Of a stretch of DNA of 64,000 bases, positions 46,804 to 56,070 are shown piece after piece. Both the position numbers and the translations under genes were made by a program. Numbering within the stretch: position 1 is the first letter of the stretch; each line of letters begins with the position of its first letter. A model generated the notes under the pieces. That model had not been told where the DNA came from and did not search any database. It saw only the letters and a program-made list of their open reading frames with translations. The stretch is taken from contig JBBSLP010000006.1 of NCBI GenBank assembly GCA_038255145.1, positions 1 through 64,000 on the forward strand, in the 5' to 3' direction. The DNA comes from WHTX01 sp038255145. Its GTDB lineage: Bacteria > Actinomycetota > Acidimicrobiia > Acidimicrobiales > CAIXPF01.

Positions 46804-47287
46804 GTGTCGACGCTCCGCCCCCTGCTCCTGTCGACATCGACGGCGTCCTGAACGTCTACGGGGTCGACGTCTGCCCACCGGGTTACAACGCCTACGAGCT
46901 GTTCCCCGACGCCGAGGAACCGACCAGGCTGGCCGCGGTGCACGGCGAGTGGCTGCGAGAGCTGGCCGGGGCGTTCGACCTGGTCTGGGGGTCAGCGTGG
47001 GGTTACGACGCCCACCGCCTCCTGGGCCCGATCCTCGACCTCGACGAGATGCCCTTCGTGCCCATGCCCCCCATCCGCTCCCGCCCGGGGACAAGGTGCC
47101 GGCCATCGCCGCCTACGTCGACGACCGGCCCGTGGCCTGGATCGACGACGTCATCGTGCCCGAGGCCATCGCCTGGGCGCAGTCCCGGTCGGCCCCCACC
47201 CTCCTGGTGCAGACCGACCCCACCCTGGGGATGCAACATGACCACGTCGACCACTTGTTGGCCTGGGCCGCCGCCCTGGAGCGCTGA
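46804..47287 (+). pseudogene. HAD-family (SAK-type) phosphatase-like gene with two one-base frameshifts
   Basis: GTG at 46804, preceded by GGGTGGAG, starts STLRPLLL. One base missing near 46,830 would continue into VDIDGVLNVYGVDVCPPGYN with the HAD nucleophile Asp. A second missing base near 47,094, in a run of four G, links PFVPMPP to GDKVPAIAAYVDDRPVAWID, ending at 47287. The family is the HAD domain also found in RNA-repair proteins and as small stand-alone phosphatases. As written it is three overlapping open segments. Confidence 0.65.
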
Positions 47288-47312
47288 TGCATGACCGACA
47301 GGGACGAGTGGG

Positions 47313-47744
47313 TCAGCGCACCCGGCCGACCGGCGGCTCGTCGTAACAGAGGAACTCCACCAGGTTGTCGTCGGGATCCCGGACGTAGAGGCTCACGCCG
47401 CTCGCCGTGCCTGCCGCCCGGCCACCGACCCGGTCGACCGGACCCTCGATGACGTCGATGCCGGCCGCAGCCAGGATCTCCTGCAGCGCAGCGAGGCCGC
47501 CCTCCCACACGAAGCACAGGTCACCGCAGCCCGGCACCGCCGTGGGACCACGGAGGCTGATGATGAAGCCGGGCGGATGGACGTTGATCTTGTTGTCACC
47601 ACAGGCGAGCGAGAAGATCGGGAACCTGCCCTCACGCCATGCCTTCTCGTCGGGGCTGGTGAAGCCCAGCGCCTTGTAGAAGGCCAGCAGCTCCTCGGGA
47701 TGCGCCGTGGGCAATGCGACGTGGTCGAAACCCCTGACCGGCAT
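47313..47744 (-). CDS. VOC-superfamily (glyoxalase/bleomycin-resistance-like) protein
   Basis: A 143-residue protein of two beta-alpha-beta-beta-beta modules: GFDHVALPTAHPEELLAFYK (with metal-ligand-type His), INVHPPGF, and the second module ending SLYVRDPDDNLVEFLCYDE. The final Glu in NLVEF is the usual metal ligand. The substrate may be an aldehyde adduct, a ring compound or a drug; it cannot be told. Convergent with the HAD-like gene. Confidence 0.85.
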   Translation of the reverse strand: MPVRGFDHVALPTAHPEELLAFYKALGFTSPDEKAWREGRFPIFSLACGDNKINVHPPGFIISLRGPTAVPGCGDLCFVWEGGLAALQEILAAAGIDVIEGPVDRVGGRAAGTASGVSLYVRDPDDNLVEFLCYDEPPVGRVR

Positions 47745-47822
47745 GGCGGCATCCTTGCATGGCGTGGCCCGTTGGCGCCGAGGGCTGCCGAGGTCGCTCG
47801 CAAGCAGCCCGACGGTGGACGG

Positions 47823-48120
47823 TCAGAGCGCGATGACGACGACTTCCGGATGTCCGCTCGCCAGCGGCTCGAGGTCGTCCGGGTCCCCGTGAGCACCACA
47901 CCACCACCGAGCCCGATGACCGAGGCGATCACCAGGGCGTCGACCGTGGAGGTCGAGCGTGCGGCGCCGAGCAGCGCGCCCGCCACGCGACCGGCCGCCT
48001 CGCGCGAGCCAGTGACGTGGCCCACGGACTTGATCACGCGATCGGCCGAGGGCGCCCTCGGCCGAGCCGCGCACGGTCTCGGCGACCACGACCGACAGCG
48101 CCGCTGTCGAGGATCAGACG
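47823..48120 (-). pseudogene. Degraded PIN-domain (VapC) toxin
   Basis: Pieces of a PIN ribonuclease appear in two frames. LILDSGA comes first, directly after the antitoxin gene, with the first catalytic Asp. VVVAETVRGSAEGAL follows, then REAAGRVAGALLGAARSTST with VDALVIA in another frame, and finally DPDDLEPLASGHPEVVVIAL ending at 47823. About 40 residues of the N-terminal half are missing, and two or more frame changes are needed. The toxin is therefore probably inactive. Confidence 0.6.
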
Positions 48121-48368
48121 CTGCGGCGGCGGGGCTTAGGCACGGCGGCGGGTCCTCGCCACAGCTCGCGGGCCTCCTCCATGAGCTCGTCGGGGATCGG
48201 GCCCGACTCCGCCTCCATCGTCGCCAGCAGCTCACCCAGGCGGTCGTGCTGCAGTTGGCGACGGAGGGCGTCCGTCATGTACGACGACAACTCGCGACGA
48301 CCGGCCCGCTCGCGGGCTTCGGCGAGCACGTCTTCCTCGATGCTGAGGGACACCTTGGACACGGCCAC
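48114..48368 (-). CDS. VapB-like antitoxin
   Basis: An 84-residue protein beginning MAVSKVSLSIEEDVLAEARE, a ribbon-helix-helix DNA-binding start, followed by SSYMTDALRRQLQHDRL and an acidic C-terminal helix (PDELMEEARELW) that would cover the toxin. It lies directly before a decayed PIN toxin. The basic last residues (PKPRRRSV) overlap the toxin start. Confidence 0.8.
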   Translation of the reverse strand: MAVSKVSLSIEEDVLAEARERAGRRELSSYMTDALRRQLQHDRLGELLATMEAESGPIPDELMEEARELWRGPAAVPKPRRRSV

Positions 48369-48419
48369 GACGGCCTGACCCCGGGGTCAGATCGGTGAGG
48401 AGGAACTCGTCAGAACGAT

Positions 48420-48646
48420 CTAGTCGGAGCCCTGTGCCTCGATCACCCGGTGGACACCGATCGCGGCGAGCACCCAGAACGGGATGCCCACGTAGGCGGG
48501 GATGTGGATGTCAGCCACTCGGAACGGGATGCTGAGCACGGCGATGAGCATCCAGGCGAGCACGATGGACGCGAACCAGACGTGAACCTGGTGGCGCGTC
48601 GGACCCAGCCGGGCGCCTCTTCGCTGGCTCCGCCTCGATCGCTCAC
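48420..48646 (-). CDS. Small membrane protein; probable one-base frame error
   Basis: GTG at 48646, with AGAGGTG upstream, gives MSDRGGASEEAPGWVRRA. The -1 frame continues as HQVHVWFASIVLAWMLIAVL and further hydrophobic residues (PAYVGIPFWVLAAIGVHRVI) to the stop at 48420. Joining the two needs one missing base near 48,595. Uncorrected, the second frame alone is open from 48719. There are two membrane segments and no recognised family. Confidence 0.5.
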
Positions 48647-48861
48647 GCCCGCACCTCTGCCCGCGGCCGTAGACGAACGCCGGGCCAGGGCAACCGGCCC
48701 GCCGGATCGAGACGGGCACGGATGTGGTCGTGGATGGACGGACCGGGCGAAACGGGTCGAACGCGATCAGCCACCGATGAACTCTCCCTCAGTTGCCACC
48801 TACAGCGCTCTCACCTGGCTCCAGGGCGGTGCCCGTCGCGGGGTCGTTAGGGTTCGCCAAC

Positions 48862-49263
48862 GTGGCGGTGGCGAGGACGTTCGATCTCGGTGAGCTGTTC
48901 CGGCGGATCGACCGGGTGCGTATCGAGTCCGGGCCGTCGTGGGCATCGGTGTCGGGGCTGTTGGGCGTGGCGGTGTCGACGATCCGCCGCTTCGAGACGG
49001 CTCCTGATGCCGAAGCCGACGGCGTCCTCGCGCTCGTCGGCTGGCTGGGTGCCACTCCCGAGGAGTTCATCACCGCTGGTGGGGTCAGCGGGGAACGTTT
49101 GGCACCGGCGAACGGCGACTTCGTCCGCGTGGACATGGCTCTTGTCGCCGCGGTCACCGGTGGGCGTCGCGTCACCGGCCGCACGACCATCCAGCGCCTC
49201 GTCGCGGCGGCCCAGACCTCGGGCCGCCCGATCGCCTCGTTCACGCAGTGGAGCGCCGGTTGA
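48862..49263 (+). CDS. XRE-like helix-turn-helix protein
   Basis: A 133-residue protein from GTG 48862; the frame is open from 48793. The N-terminal part has a helix-turn-helix: ELFRRIDRVRIESGPSWASV followed by LLGVAVSTIRRFETAP, where the second helix would read DNA. GVLALVGWLGATPEEFI ends the domain, and the C terminus is of unknown type. It lies upstream of a toxin-antitoxin pair and may be a regulator acquired with it. Confidence 0.65.
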   Translation: MAVARTFDLGELFRRIDRVRIESGPSWASVSGLLGVAVSTIRRFETAPDAEADGVLALVGWLGATPEEFITAGGVSGERLAPANGDFVRVDMALVAAVTGGRRVTGRTTIQRLVAAAQTSGRPIASFTQWSAG

Positions 49264-49332
49264 CCCTCTGCCCGTGACGTTGGTGACCTGGTTGGCCTCG
49301 ACATCTGAACTAGTGCAGGTAGGCTGCCGGTC

Positions 49333-49794
49333 ATGTCGGTCAAGACCATTCCGTACAGCGCGTTCCTCCGAGGGCCGAGCTCGGTGCTCCCCGCCCTGGA
49401 TGAGGGCGACGTCGTGCTCGAGCGTCGCGATGGCGACGACGTCGTGCTCAGCGGCGCGGCCCGGTTCGAGGCCAGGCAGGAAGGGATGGTCTTCGCAAGC
49501 CGCGTGTTGCGCCACCTGGCCCGCACCGAGCCCGCGCAAGCGGCCGAGCTGATGGCCGAGGAGCTTCCGTGGCTGCGGTGGCTGCCCGACGGCGAGCGGG
49601 CCGACTGTGTGGCCGAGCTGCTCGGCGATCTCGCCGCTGGGGCAGACACCGGCAGCCTGGAACCGTTCGGCCGCACGCTGGCCGCGTGGCGCTCGACGGC
49701 CGAGGTGTGGGCCGACCCTGAGCTGGCGAAGCGGCTGCTGGTTGATCACCCCGGGAACGGTCCCGAGATCAGCCGACCCGCTGACGCCCGTTGA
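49333..49794 (+). CDS. Phd-like antitoxin of a type II toxin-antitoxin pair
   Basis: A 153-residue protein beginning MSVKTIPYSAFLRGPSSVLP, followed by EGDVVLERRDGDDVVLSGAA, the beta-rich DNA-binding start of a Phd-like antitoxin. A long acidic helical C terminus would embrace the toxin. Its stop overlaps the toxin's TTG start (TTGA at 49791). Confidence 0.7.
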   Translation: MSVKTIPYSAFLRGPSSVLPALDEGDVVLERRDGDDVVLSGAARFEARQEGMVFASRVLRHLARTEPAQAAELMAEELPWLRWLPDGERADCVAELLGDLAAGADTGSLEPFGRTLAAWRSTAEVWADPELAKRLLVDHPGNGPEISRPADAR

Positions 49795-50138
49795 CCAAGC
49801 GCGGGGACGAGGTCGCTCGACCTCGCCCCTGGCGGGTGCACGCCGCAAACCGGCAGGCCGGCGAAGGCTGGGACCTGCTCGTCGCCCAGCACAGCGAGGC
49901 AGCTGACCGGGCCTGGGTGGTCATCACCAGCGACCCGCGGCGAGTGGACGGCCGCCAGCACCAGCTCAAAGGCCAACTGGCCACAGCGACGGTCAGCGGT
50001 CGCCGGCTGCCTCAGTGGCAGTACGAGGTACTCAGCGCTGGGCGTGTCTGGTACGCCATCAATGACGACGAGCGCACGATCTGGATCACGCTCGCCTCCG
50101 TCGGCCATCCGAAACAGACCGACAAGCGACGCCGCTGA
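49791..50138 (+). CDS. RelE/ParE-like toxin
   Basis: A 115-residue basic protein from TTG 49791. The RelE-type order is visible: RQAGEGWDLLVAQHSEAADR (two helices), GRQHQLKGQLATAT, a basic strand RLPQWQYEVLSAGRVWYAI and the closing strand TIWITLASVGHPKQTDKRRR. Many family members cut ribosome-bound mRNA or inhibit gyrase. It is coupled to the antitoxin by a stop-start overlap, the usual arrangement. Confidence 0.72.
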   Translation: MTKRGDEVARPRPWRVHAANRQAGEGWDLLVAQHSEAADRAWVVITSDPRRVDGRQHQLKGQLATATVSGRRLPQWQYEVLSAGRVWYAINDDERTIWITLASVGHPKQTDKRRR

Positions 50139-50451
50139 CGACCCCTCTGCCGGATACGGCCTGGGCTGACGGCTCGAAGGTGCCCTGTCGGTCGAGGTAG
50201 TCGCTCTCCTGCCAGAAGCCAGCGACCTCGTCGTCCTGGGACGCGTACTCGTCTTCGCGCCGGCCGGCGCCACGCTTCAGGTAGCCCATCGCCACTCCTC
50301 GCTCCATGGCAGCTCTGGCTTCGCGCTCCCCCACGCAGAACTCTTTGACCACTGCGGCCAGGGGAACCCATCGCGGTTTCGGCTCGTTGGACACGAGCGC
50401 GCTCATCTCGATGACATGGGCGACCATGTGGAGTGGATGGTGGCTTCTCAT
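50086..50451 (-). CDS. Doubtful hypothetical protein
   Basis: An open frame of 121 residues; the plausible part begins at MSALVSNEPKPRWVPLAAVV (start near 50406) and includes FCVGEREARAAMERGVAMGY, which could be a winged-helix-like segment. It overlaps the toxin's 3' end by about 50 bases on the opposite strand. No family is recognised. Confidence 0.3.
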   Translation of the reverse strand: MRSHHPLHMVAHVIEMSALVSNEPKPRWVPLAAVVKEFCVGEREARAAMERGVAMGYLKRGAGRREDEYASQDDEVAGFWQESDYLDRQGTFEPSAQAVSGRGVVSGVACRSVSDGRRRRA

Positions 50452-50499
50452 GTAGTGGTGGACAAGGTCGATGAACGGCGGTCGTCGCTCACCGCCGCG

Positions 50500-51003
50500 T
50501 CAGGACAGCCCCAGCCGCTTGGCGATCTCGGCGACGTCGAAGCCGAGCACGGCGCTACGCAACGTCTCGACCATCTCACCCGCGTTGGCCAGGTAGCAGC
50601 GGACGGGACCGTCGGGGTCCACGACGAGGAGCTCATCGACCCGGGTGGCGTAGAAGTCGAGCTTGTCGAACGTCTCGTCCCCGGGGGAGAGCACCTCGAC
50701 CACGAGACGGGCCCGGGCCACCCAGGCGCCGGCGGTGCCGGCGTCGACCAGGCCGGCGTCGGGCACCCGGAAGTCGTGGGGTTCTCCCAGGTTGAAGGGC
50801 CCACCGGCACGCAGGTCTCTGGGCCCGGCGAGCTCCAGCAGCAGACCAACCACCCGGGCTTGCACGTCGGAGTGTTCCCACCGGGGAGCAGCAGCCACGT
50901 GGTACACCCCGTCCCACATCTCGTCGTACAGGTCCTGGCCCAGCCGCCGTCGACGCTCGATGAGGTCCTGGACCGGGGACTCGTCGGGCAGCAGCACCTT
51001 CAT
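50500..51003 (-). CDS. Uma2-family restriction-endonuclease-like protein
   Basis: A 167-residue protein with a PD-(D/E)xK-type core: VPDAGLVDAGTAGAWVARAR, then LVVEVLSPGDETFDKLDFYA with the catalytic Asp-Glu-x-Lys spacing typical of Uma2 (DUF820). These proteins are abundant in actinobacteria and cyanobacteria; some are linked to mobile DNA, but their cellular role is unsettled. It stands alone. Confidence 0.85.
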   Translation of the reverse strand: MKVLLPDESPVQDLIERRRRLGQDLYDEMWDGVYHVAAAPRWEHSDVQARVVGLLLELAGPRDLRAGGPFNLGEPHDFRVPDAGLVDAGTAGAWVARARLVVEVLSPGDETFDKLDFYATRVDELLVVDPDGPVRCYLANAGEMVETLRSAVLGFDVAEIAKRLGLS

Positions 51004-51587
51004 GGGATGAGCCTACGCCGGCGGTGTGACAGCGTCCCCGGCGGACGGCCTCGACGAAGGTGTGCTTGGGAGCTCGCTTCCCGACGTCCTCAGGTTCCTG
51101 TGCCTTCAGCCTCCCCAGGGAGGTGAGGTCTGGTCCAAGGCCACGGGTCACCCCTCCCCCTCATTGCGCCCCGTCGCCTCGCCGGCCATGTCCGTCCGGG
51201 AACGCATGTGGCCACGTAGCGTGGGGATGACCGTCGGCGAAGGACGGGGGAGGCGGCAGTGGAATGGGGAACCTCGACGATCTGACGCCTGCCGCCCTCA
51301 TCGGCTGGCGTCGGCGCCCGAGCCCATGGAGCCCAGTGACGAGCAGGCCAGTACAGGAGCCTGATTCCATCCCATGAACAGCGACCAGCTTCCTGGTCAG
51401 CGGTTCCTGGCCCCAGGGCCATCCGCCACCCCGTGCACCAGCGGCTTCACAACACCTGTGTAGCGCAAGTACCAACTACGTTCGACTACGGGGGGGACGA
51501 CGTCGGGCTCGTGACAGGCTGCGTCGATTCGTTATCGTTGTTAAATTAGTACACCTGACTCGTTCAGCTTCTCGGGCGCTACTGTCC
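51004..51587. other. 584-base region without a convincing gene
   Basis: Several short frames exist but have shadow-like composition. The last 60 bases before the GGDEF-EAL gene are clearly AT-richer (around 51,528-51,560) and probably hold its promoter; no exact elements could be set. Confidence 0.4.
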
Positions 51588-53600
51588 GTGACACGTCATC
51601 GACGTACCCGCCCAGACCCTGCGGCTCCATGTGACCGTTGCGTCTGGAAGGTGTGCGTGGTCCACGAGGAGAAGCTCTCGGCGGTGCTCAGCGAGTTCGC
51701 TCGCACGATGGCCACTGATTTCCCCATCCAGGGCATCCTGGATCACCTGGTCGAACGGATCGTGGAGATCCTGCCCATCACTGGGGCCGGCGTGACCCTG
51801 ATCACCGCCCGCAAGGCTCCCCGCTACATCGCCGCCTCGGACCCGTCAGCGTTGCGGTATGAGCAGCTCCAGACCGAGGTCAAGGAAGGTCCGTGCCTGT
51901 CCGCCTACGAGCTGGGTGAGGCCGTCGCTGTCCCTGACCTGCGCGCTGACACCCGGTTCCCCAGGTTCTCACCGGCCGCGATAGCTGCGGGCTTGGCGGC
52001 GGTGTTCACCTTTCCCCTGCGCCACGATGATGGCCGGCTGGGCGCGCTCGACCTCTACCGCGACACCCCCGGCCCGCTGGATGCCGACGACCTGGCCGCC
52101 GCACAGACCCTGGCCGACGTGGCCGCCGCGTACCTACTCAACGCTCAAGCGCGGGACGAAGCCAGGGTCACGTCCGACCGCTTCTACCACAGCGCTCTCC
52201 ACGACCCACTCACCGGGCTACCGAACCGCCTGCTGCTCGAAGAACGCCTGGAACACGCCGGCCAACGGGCCCGCCGATCCCACGCCTACCTCGCCGTCCT
52301 GTTCACTGATCTCGACCGGTTCAAACAGGTGAACGACATCCATGGCCACAGGGTGGGAGACGATCTGCTGCTCGCCGTCGCGAACCGGTTGAGCAAGCTC
52401 ATCCGATCGGGCGACACCCTGGCACGGGTGTCGGGCGACGAGTTCGTCTTCCTGTGTGAGGACCTGCATCACGAGAGCGACGTCTACCTGCTCGCGCGAC
52501 GGATCGACCACGCCTTCACCGAGCCCTTCCTCCTCGACGGTCTCTCCCTCTCCATCACGGCCAGCGTCGGCATCGCCTTCGCCGGTCTCGGTGAGGACGT
52601 GTCTGACCAGCTCATCGTCGACGCCGATGCGGCCATGTACCAGGTGAAACGGAAGGGCGGGGGCGGTCACCAGGTCATCGACCTGCGCGAAGCCCTCCAG
52701 GCCGACGAGCGCAACAGCCTCGAAAGCGATCTGCGGATCGCCGCCGTTGCCGGCGCATTGGATGTGGCGTACCAGCCCATCGTCCGCGCCGACAACGGAT
52801 GCGTGACCGGCGTAGAAGCGTTGCTGCGGTGGAACGACCGTGATAGCGGACCCGTGCCTGCCATCACCATGATCCGCATCGCTGAACAGAGCGACCTGAT
52901 CAACGAGATCGGTGCCTGGATCCTCGAACAAGGCTGCCGCGATCACTGCCGGTGGCTGCATGAACACCCCGGCATCACGCTGGATGTAGCCGTCAACGTT
53001 TCCGTCAAACAGCTCATGAGCCCCAACTTCTGCGCCGCGGTCAAGCAGATTCTCCAACTCACATCCATGGACCCGACCGCGCTCATCCTGGAGATGACCG
53101 AAGACATCTTCATCGAAGACACGGACCGGGCCATGGCCGTGCTCGCCGACCTCAAGAGCCTCGGGATCCGGCTCGCGCTCGACGACTTCGGGACCGGATA
53201 CTCCTCGCTGAGCTACCTCCGCCGCCTACCCGTACACCTCATCAAGATCGACCGGGCCTTCATCGCCGACATCGATCACACGCCCGCTGGACGGGTCATC
53301 GTCGCCGGTGTCAGCGACCTCGCCCACGCCCTCGGCCTGAGCGTCACCGCAGAAGGCGTCGAAACCCTGTACCAAGCCGACCAAATCCGAGCCATCGGCT
53401 GCGATTTTGTGCAGGGGTACTTCTACGCCCGACCAATGACAGCGGCCGACATCACCGCAAACCTTGGAAACGGGGACCAGCAGTTCCCCCGAGGGGTCCA
53501 GAGTGCCGCCCATTGGCCCGTAAAGGGCGCACGAGAAGACCCTGACGCGCACGCACACGTGCCCTTCCGGATGGCCGTGACCACGGCAGGTCGCGACTGA
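51588..53600 (+). CDS. GAF-GGDEF-EAL bifunctional c-di-GMP enzyme
   Basis: Up to 670 residues from GTG 51588; a later start such as the GTG near residue 25 is possible. A GAF domain spans about residues 25-190 (VEILPITGAGVTLITARKAP). The GGDEF domain carries RVSGDEFVFL, with an RSGD inhibitory site five residues before it. The EAL domain is intact: GVEALLRW, NVSVKQL, EMTED, LALDDFGTGYSSLSYLRRLP, KIDRAF and AEGVETL. It can therefore both make and break c-di-GMP. Base composition is less GC-rich than the chromosomal genes, matching the accessory surroundings. Confidence 0.9.
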   Translation: MTRHRRTRPDPAAPCDRCVWKVCVVHEEKLSAVLSEFARTMATDFPIQGILDHLVERIVEILPITGAGVTLITARKAPRYIAASDPSALRYEQLQTEVKEGPCLSAYELGEAVAVPDLRADTRFPRFSPAAIAAGLAAVFTFPLRHDDGRLGALDLYRDTPGPLDADDLAAAQTLADVAAAYLLNAQARDEARVTSDRFYHSALHDPLTGLPNRLLLEERLEHAGQRARRSHAYLAVLFTDLDRFKQVNDIHGHRVGDDLLLAVANRLSKLIRSGDTLARVSGDEFVFLCEDLHHESDVYLLARRIDHAFTEPFLLDGLSLSITASVGIAFAGLGEDVSDQLIVDADAAMYQVKRKGGGGHQVIDLREALQADERNSLESDLRIAAVAGALDVAYQPIVRADNGCVTGVEALLRWNDRDSGPVPAITMIRIAEQSDLINEIGAWILEQGCRDHCRWLHEHPGITLDVAVNVSVKQLMSPNFCAAVKQILQLTSMDPTALILEMTEDIFIEDTDRAMAVLADLKSLGIRLALDDFGTGYSSLSYLRRLPVHLIKIDRAFIADIDHTPAGRVIVAGVSDLAHALGLSVTAEGVETLYQADQIRAIGCDFVQGYFYARPMTAADITANLGNGDQQFPRGVQSAAHWPVKGAREDPDAHAHVPFRMAVTTAGRD

Positions 53601-54402
53601 TCATCGGTCTGGGGCCGAGCTGGATCTAGCCTCCAGGCGGGCGCTGACGCAACAGGCCCACCCACAAAGACGACTCCGACAGGGTGTGCGTCGATCTGTC
53701 AGTGCTGACCGACATCCAGTGGTGGACTTGCAGCGCTGGTCGCACTACGAACGGGCAGCCCCCAATCCACATCAGCGGTGCCACCGACTCGGTGCGTCAC
53801 ACCATGGAAAAGGTGGGTCTGGTCGTCCACCTCAACGTCAAATGGTTTGTCGAACCATTCACCCGCTGCCATCGTGCGGCGTTACCAGCTCACAGCCTCA
53901 GTGGACCTCGCCCGACGGGTCACCGGACGCACCGGCACGGGCGCGGTGCTGTAGAGGAGCGTCGCGTGGCCGAGAAGCCTGGGAGGGCCAGGTCGGGGCT
54001 GAACACGACCTCGTGGTCGAGCGGCCTGACCCGGGCCGAATGTCACCGCTAGCCCGGCGCCGAGAAGGAGCGAGCGTCAGCACACCGCTCGGGGACCGCG
54101 GCGCGTGGCGTGGTCACACCAGCGCCACGTCCGACTCGGCTCCACCGCCTCGTCAGGAGAGGTCAGCTGGGGATTCCTCGGTCGGTCACGGCATGGGGAT
54201 CATCCGCGGCCTGTGGCCGTCGCTGAGACCTGTCTGGTGGAGCGGGGCGGGACCAGCGGCCCCGGAGCCAGCATCCGCCTCGGCCCACTTTGGGACCACA
54301 CGAGGACAGATGCTGGCCGGAGACGCTGACAGCCGTTGAGAGACATTTTGCCAGGTCTGAGCATCTTTTGCTCGCTCCGGCCCAGGTCACGAACCCCCAA
54401 AA
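53601..54402. other. 800-base region without a convincing gene
   Basis: Open frames at 53684-54052 and 53686-54339 have no family-like segments and look like chance frames. A perfect 7-bp inverted repeat AATGGTT-TGTCG-AACCATT lies at 53841-53859. The composition, less GC-rich than the neighbours, suggests decayed or acquired DNA. No transposase or inverted-terminal-repeat pair was recognised. Confidence 0.4.
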
Positions 54403-55839
54403 TTAGATGTCGTAGTAGAGGTGGAACTCGTAGGGGTGGGGGCGCAGGCGGATGGCGTCCACCTCGTTGATGCGCTTGTAGTCGATCCACGTCTCGATGA
54501 GGTCGGGGGTGAACACCCCGCCGGCCAGCAGGAAGTCGTGGTCAGCCTCCAGCGCGTCCAACGACGCCTCCAGCGAGTCGGGCACCTGGGGCACCTTGGC
54601 CAGTTCCTCCGGCGGCAGGTCGTACAGGTCCTTGTCGACCGGCGGCGGCGGCTCGATGCGGTTCTGGATCCCGTCAAGGCCTGCCATCAGCATGGCCGAG
54701 AAGGCCAGGTAGGGGTTGGCGGACGGGTCGGGGCAGCGGAACTCGATGCGCTTGGCCTTGGGCGACTTGGAGTACAGCGGGATGCGCACCGCAGCCGAGC
54801 GGTTGCGCTGCGAGTACACCAGGTTCACCGGGGCCTCGTAGCCGGGCACCAGGCGCTTGTACGAGTTCGTCGTCGGCGCGGCGAAGGCCAGGATCGCCCC
54901 GGCGTGCTTGAGCAGCCCACCGATGTACCAACGGGCCATGTCCGACAGCCCGGCGTACTTGTCACCGTCGTAGAACAGCGGCTCGCCGTCCTTCCACAAC
55001 GACTGGTGGCAGTGCATGCCCGACCCGTTGTCCTGGAAAAGCGGCTTGGGCATGAACGTCACCGTCTTGCCCGCGGCCCAGGCCACGTTCTTGACGATGT
55101 ACTTGTAGAGCATCAGCTTGTCGGCCACGCGCAGCAGCTCGTCGAAGCGCATGTCGATCTCGGCCTGCCCCGCCGTGGCCACCTCGTGGTGGTGGAGCTC
55201 GATCTCGACGCCGGCGTCCTCGAGGGCGGCCACCATGTCGGCCCGCAGGTCCTGGAACTGGTCAGCGGGGGGGACGGGGAAGTAGCCCTCCTTGATGCGG
55301 GGCTTGTACGCCCGGTTGGGCTTGCCCTCGGCGTCGAGCGGCTTGCCCAGGTTCCATGCCGCGGCGTCGGAGTTCACGTAGTAGTACGCCGCCCCCATCT
55401 CCTGGGCGTAGTACGCCGAATCGAAGATGAAGAACTCGGCCTCGGGACCGAAGTAGCAGGTGTCGGCCAGACCGGTGGAGGCCAGGTAGGCCTCGGCCTT
55501 GCGGGCGATGTTGCGGGGATCGCGGGAGTACGCCTCGCCGGTGATCGGGTCGTGGACGTAGCAGTTCAGGTTCATCGTCTTGCGGGGACGGAACGGGTCG
55601 ATCACCGCCGTGTTCGGATCCGGGAGCAGGATCATGTCCGACTCCTGGATCTCCTGGAACCCGCGGATCGACGACCCGTCGAAGCCGAACCCCTCCACGA
55701 AGACATCCAGCGTCAGCTGGTGCATTGGGGCCGAGAAGTGCTGCATCAAGCCCGGGAGGTCGCAGAAGCGGAGGTCGACGTACTCGACCCCCTGTTCCTG
55801 CGCAAAGGCCAGGACCTCTTCAGGCGTACGCTTCTCCAC
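54403..55839 (-). CDS. glnA: Glutamine synthetase type I
   Basis: A 478-residue enzyme, the standard length for bacterial GSI-beta. Catalytic marks include FGFDGSSIRGF, FGPEAEFFIFDS, HHHEVATAGQAEIDMRF, NGSGMHCHQSLWKDG, NSYKRLVPGYEAPV and RNRSAAVRIP. The adenylylation site KDLYDLPPEE has its tyrosine, so it is the likely substrate of GlnE. It makes glutamine from glutamate, ammonia and ATP. It is transcribed away from a second synthetase and a GlnR-like regulator, with a 230-base shared promoter region. Confidence 0.96.
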   Translation of the reverse strand: MEKRTPEEVLAFAQEQGVEYVDLRFCDLPGLMQHFSAPMHQLTLDVFVEGFGFDGSSIRGFQEIQESDMILLPDPNTAVIDPFRPRKTMNLNCYVHDPITGEAYSRDPRNIARKAEAYLASTGLADTCYFGPEAEFFIFDSAYYAQEMGAAYYYVNSDAAAWNLGKPLDAEGKPNRAYKPRIKEGYFPVPPADQFQDLRADMVAALEDAGVEIELHHHEVATAGQAEIDMRFDELLRVADKLMLYKYIVKNVAWAAGKTVTFMPKPLFQDNGSGMHCHQSLWKDGEPLFYDGDKYAGLSDMARWYIGGLLKHAGAILAFAAPTTNSYKRLVPGYEAPVNLVYSQRNRSAAVRIPLYSKSPKAKRIEFRCPDPSANPYLAFSAMLMAGLDGIQNRIEPPPPVDKDLYDLPPEELAKVPQVPDSLEASLDALEADHDFLLAGGVFTPDLIETWIDYKRINEVDAIRLRPHPYEFHLYYDI

Positions 55840-55953
55840 GTGGTTCCCCTTGCTGTCGTCGACTTGGTCAGGGCCGTCCGCCGGCGACCAGGGGGGCGGC
55901 GGGCGGCAGCGGTCTGCAGGCTAGACCGGTGGCGGCGAGGCTCCCAGCGAGCC

Positions 55954-56008
55954 GTTACCCTCCCGTTGCTCAAATGTGAACGGCCCGTGAACGGCAGCCA
56001 GCTGTTCA
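55954..56008. promoter_or_regulatory. Repeated half-sites between divergent glutamine synthetase genes
   Basis: GTTAC at 55954-55958 and GTTGC at 55965-55969 are spaced six bases apart. GTGAAC occurs at 55976-55981 and again at 55987-55992 (11 bases apart), and its inverse GTTCAC at 56003-56008. Such spaced half-sites resemble actinobacterial GlnR operators, and a GlnR-like gene lies nearby, but the match to the GlnR consensus is partial. Confidence 0.38.
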
Positions 56009-56070
56009 CCGTGGGGCCCCTGTACGCGCCACCATCAGGGCCGATGAGGTCATCCCGGAGGTCGACGTAA

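Noticed and set aside
53686..54339. 217-codon plus-strand frame as a gene
   Set aside because: No recognisable domain, odd composition and overlap with other equally open frames.
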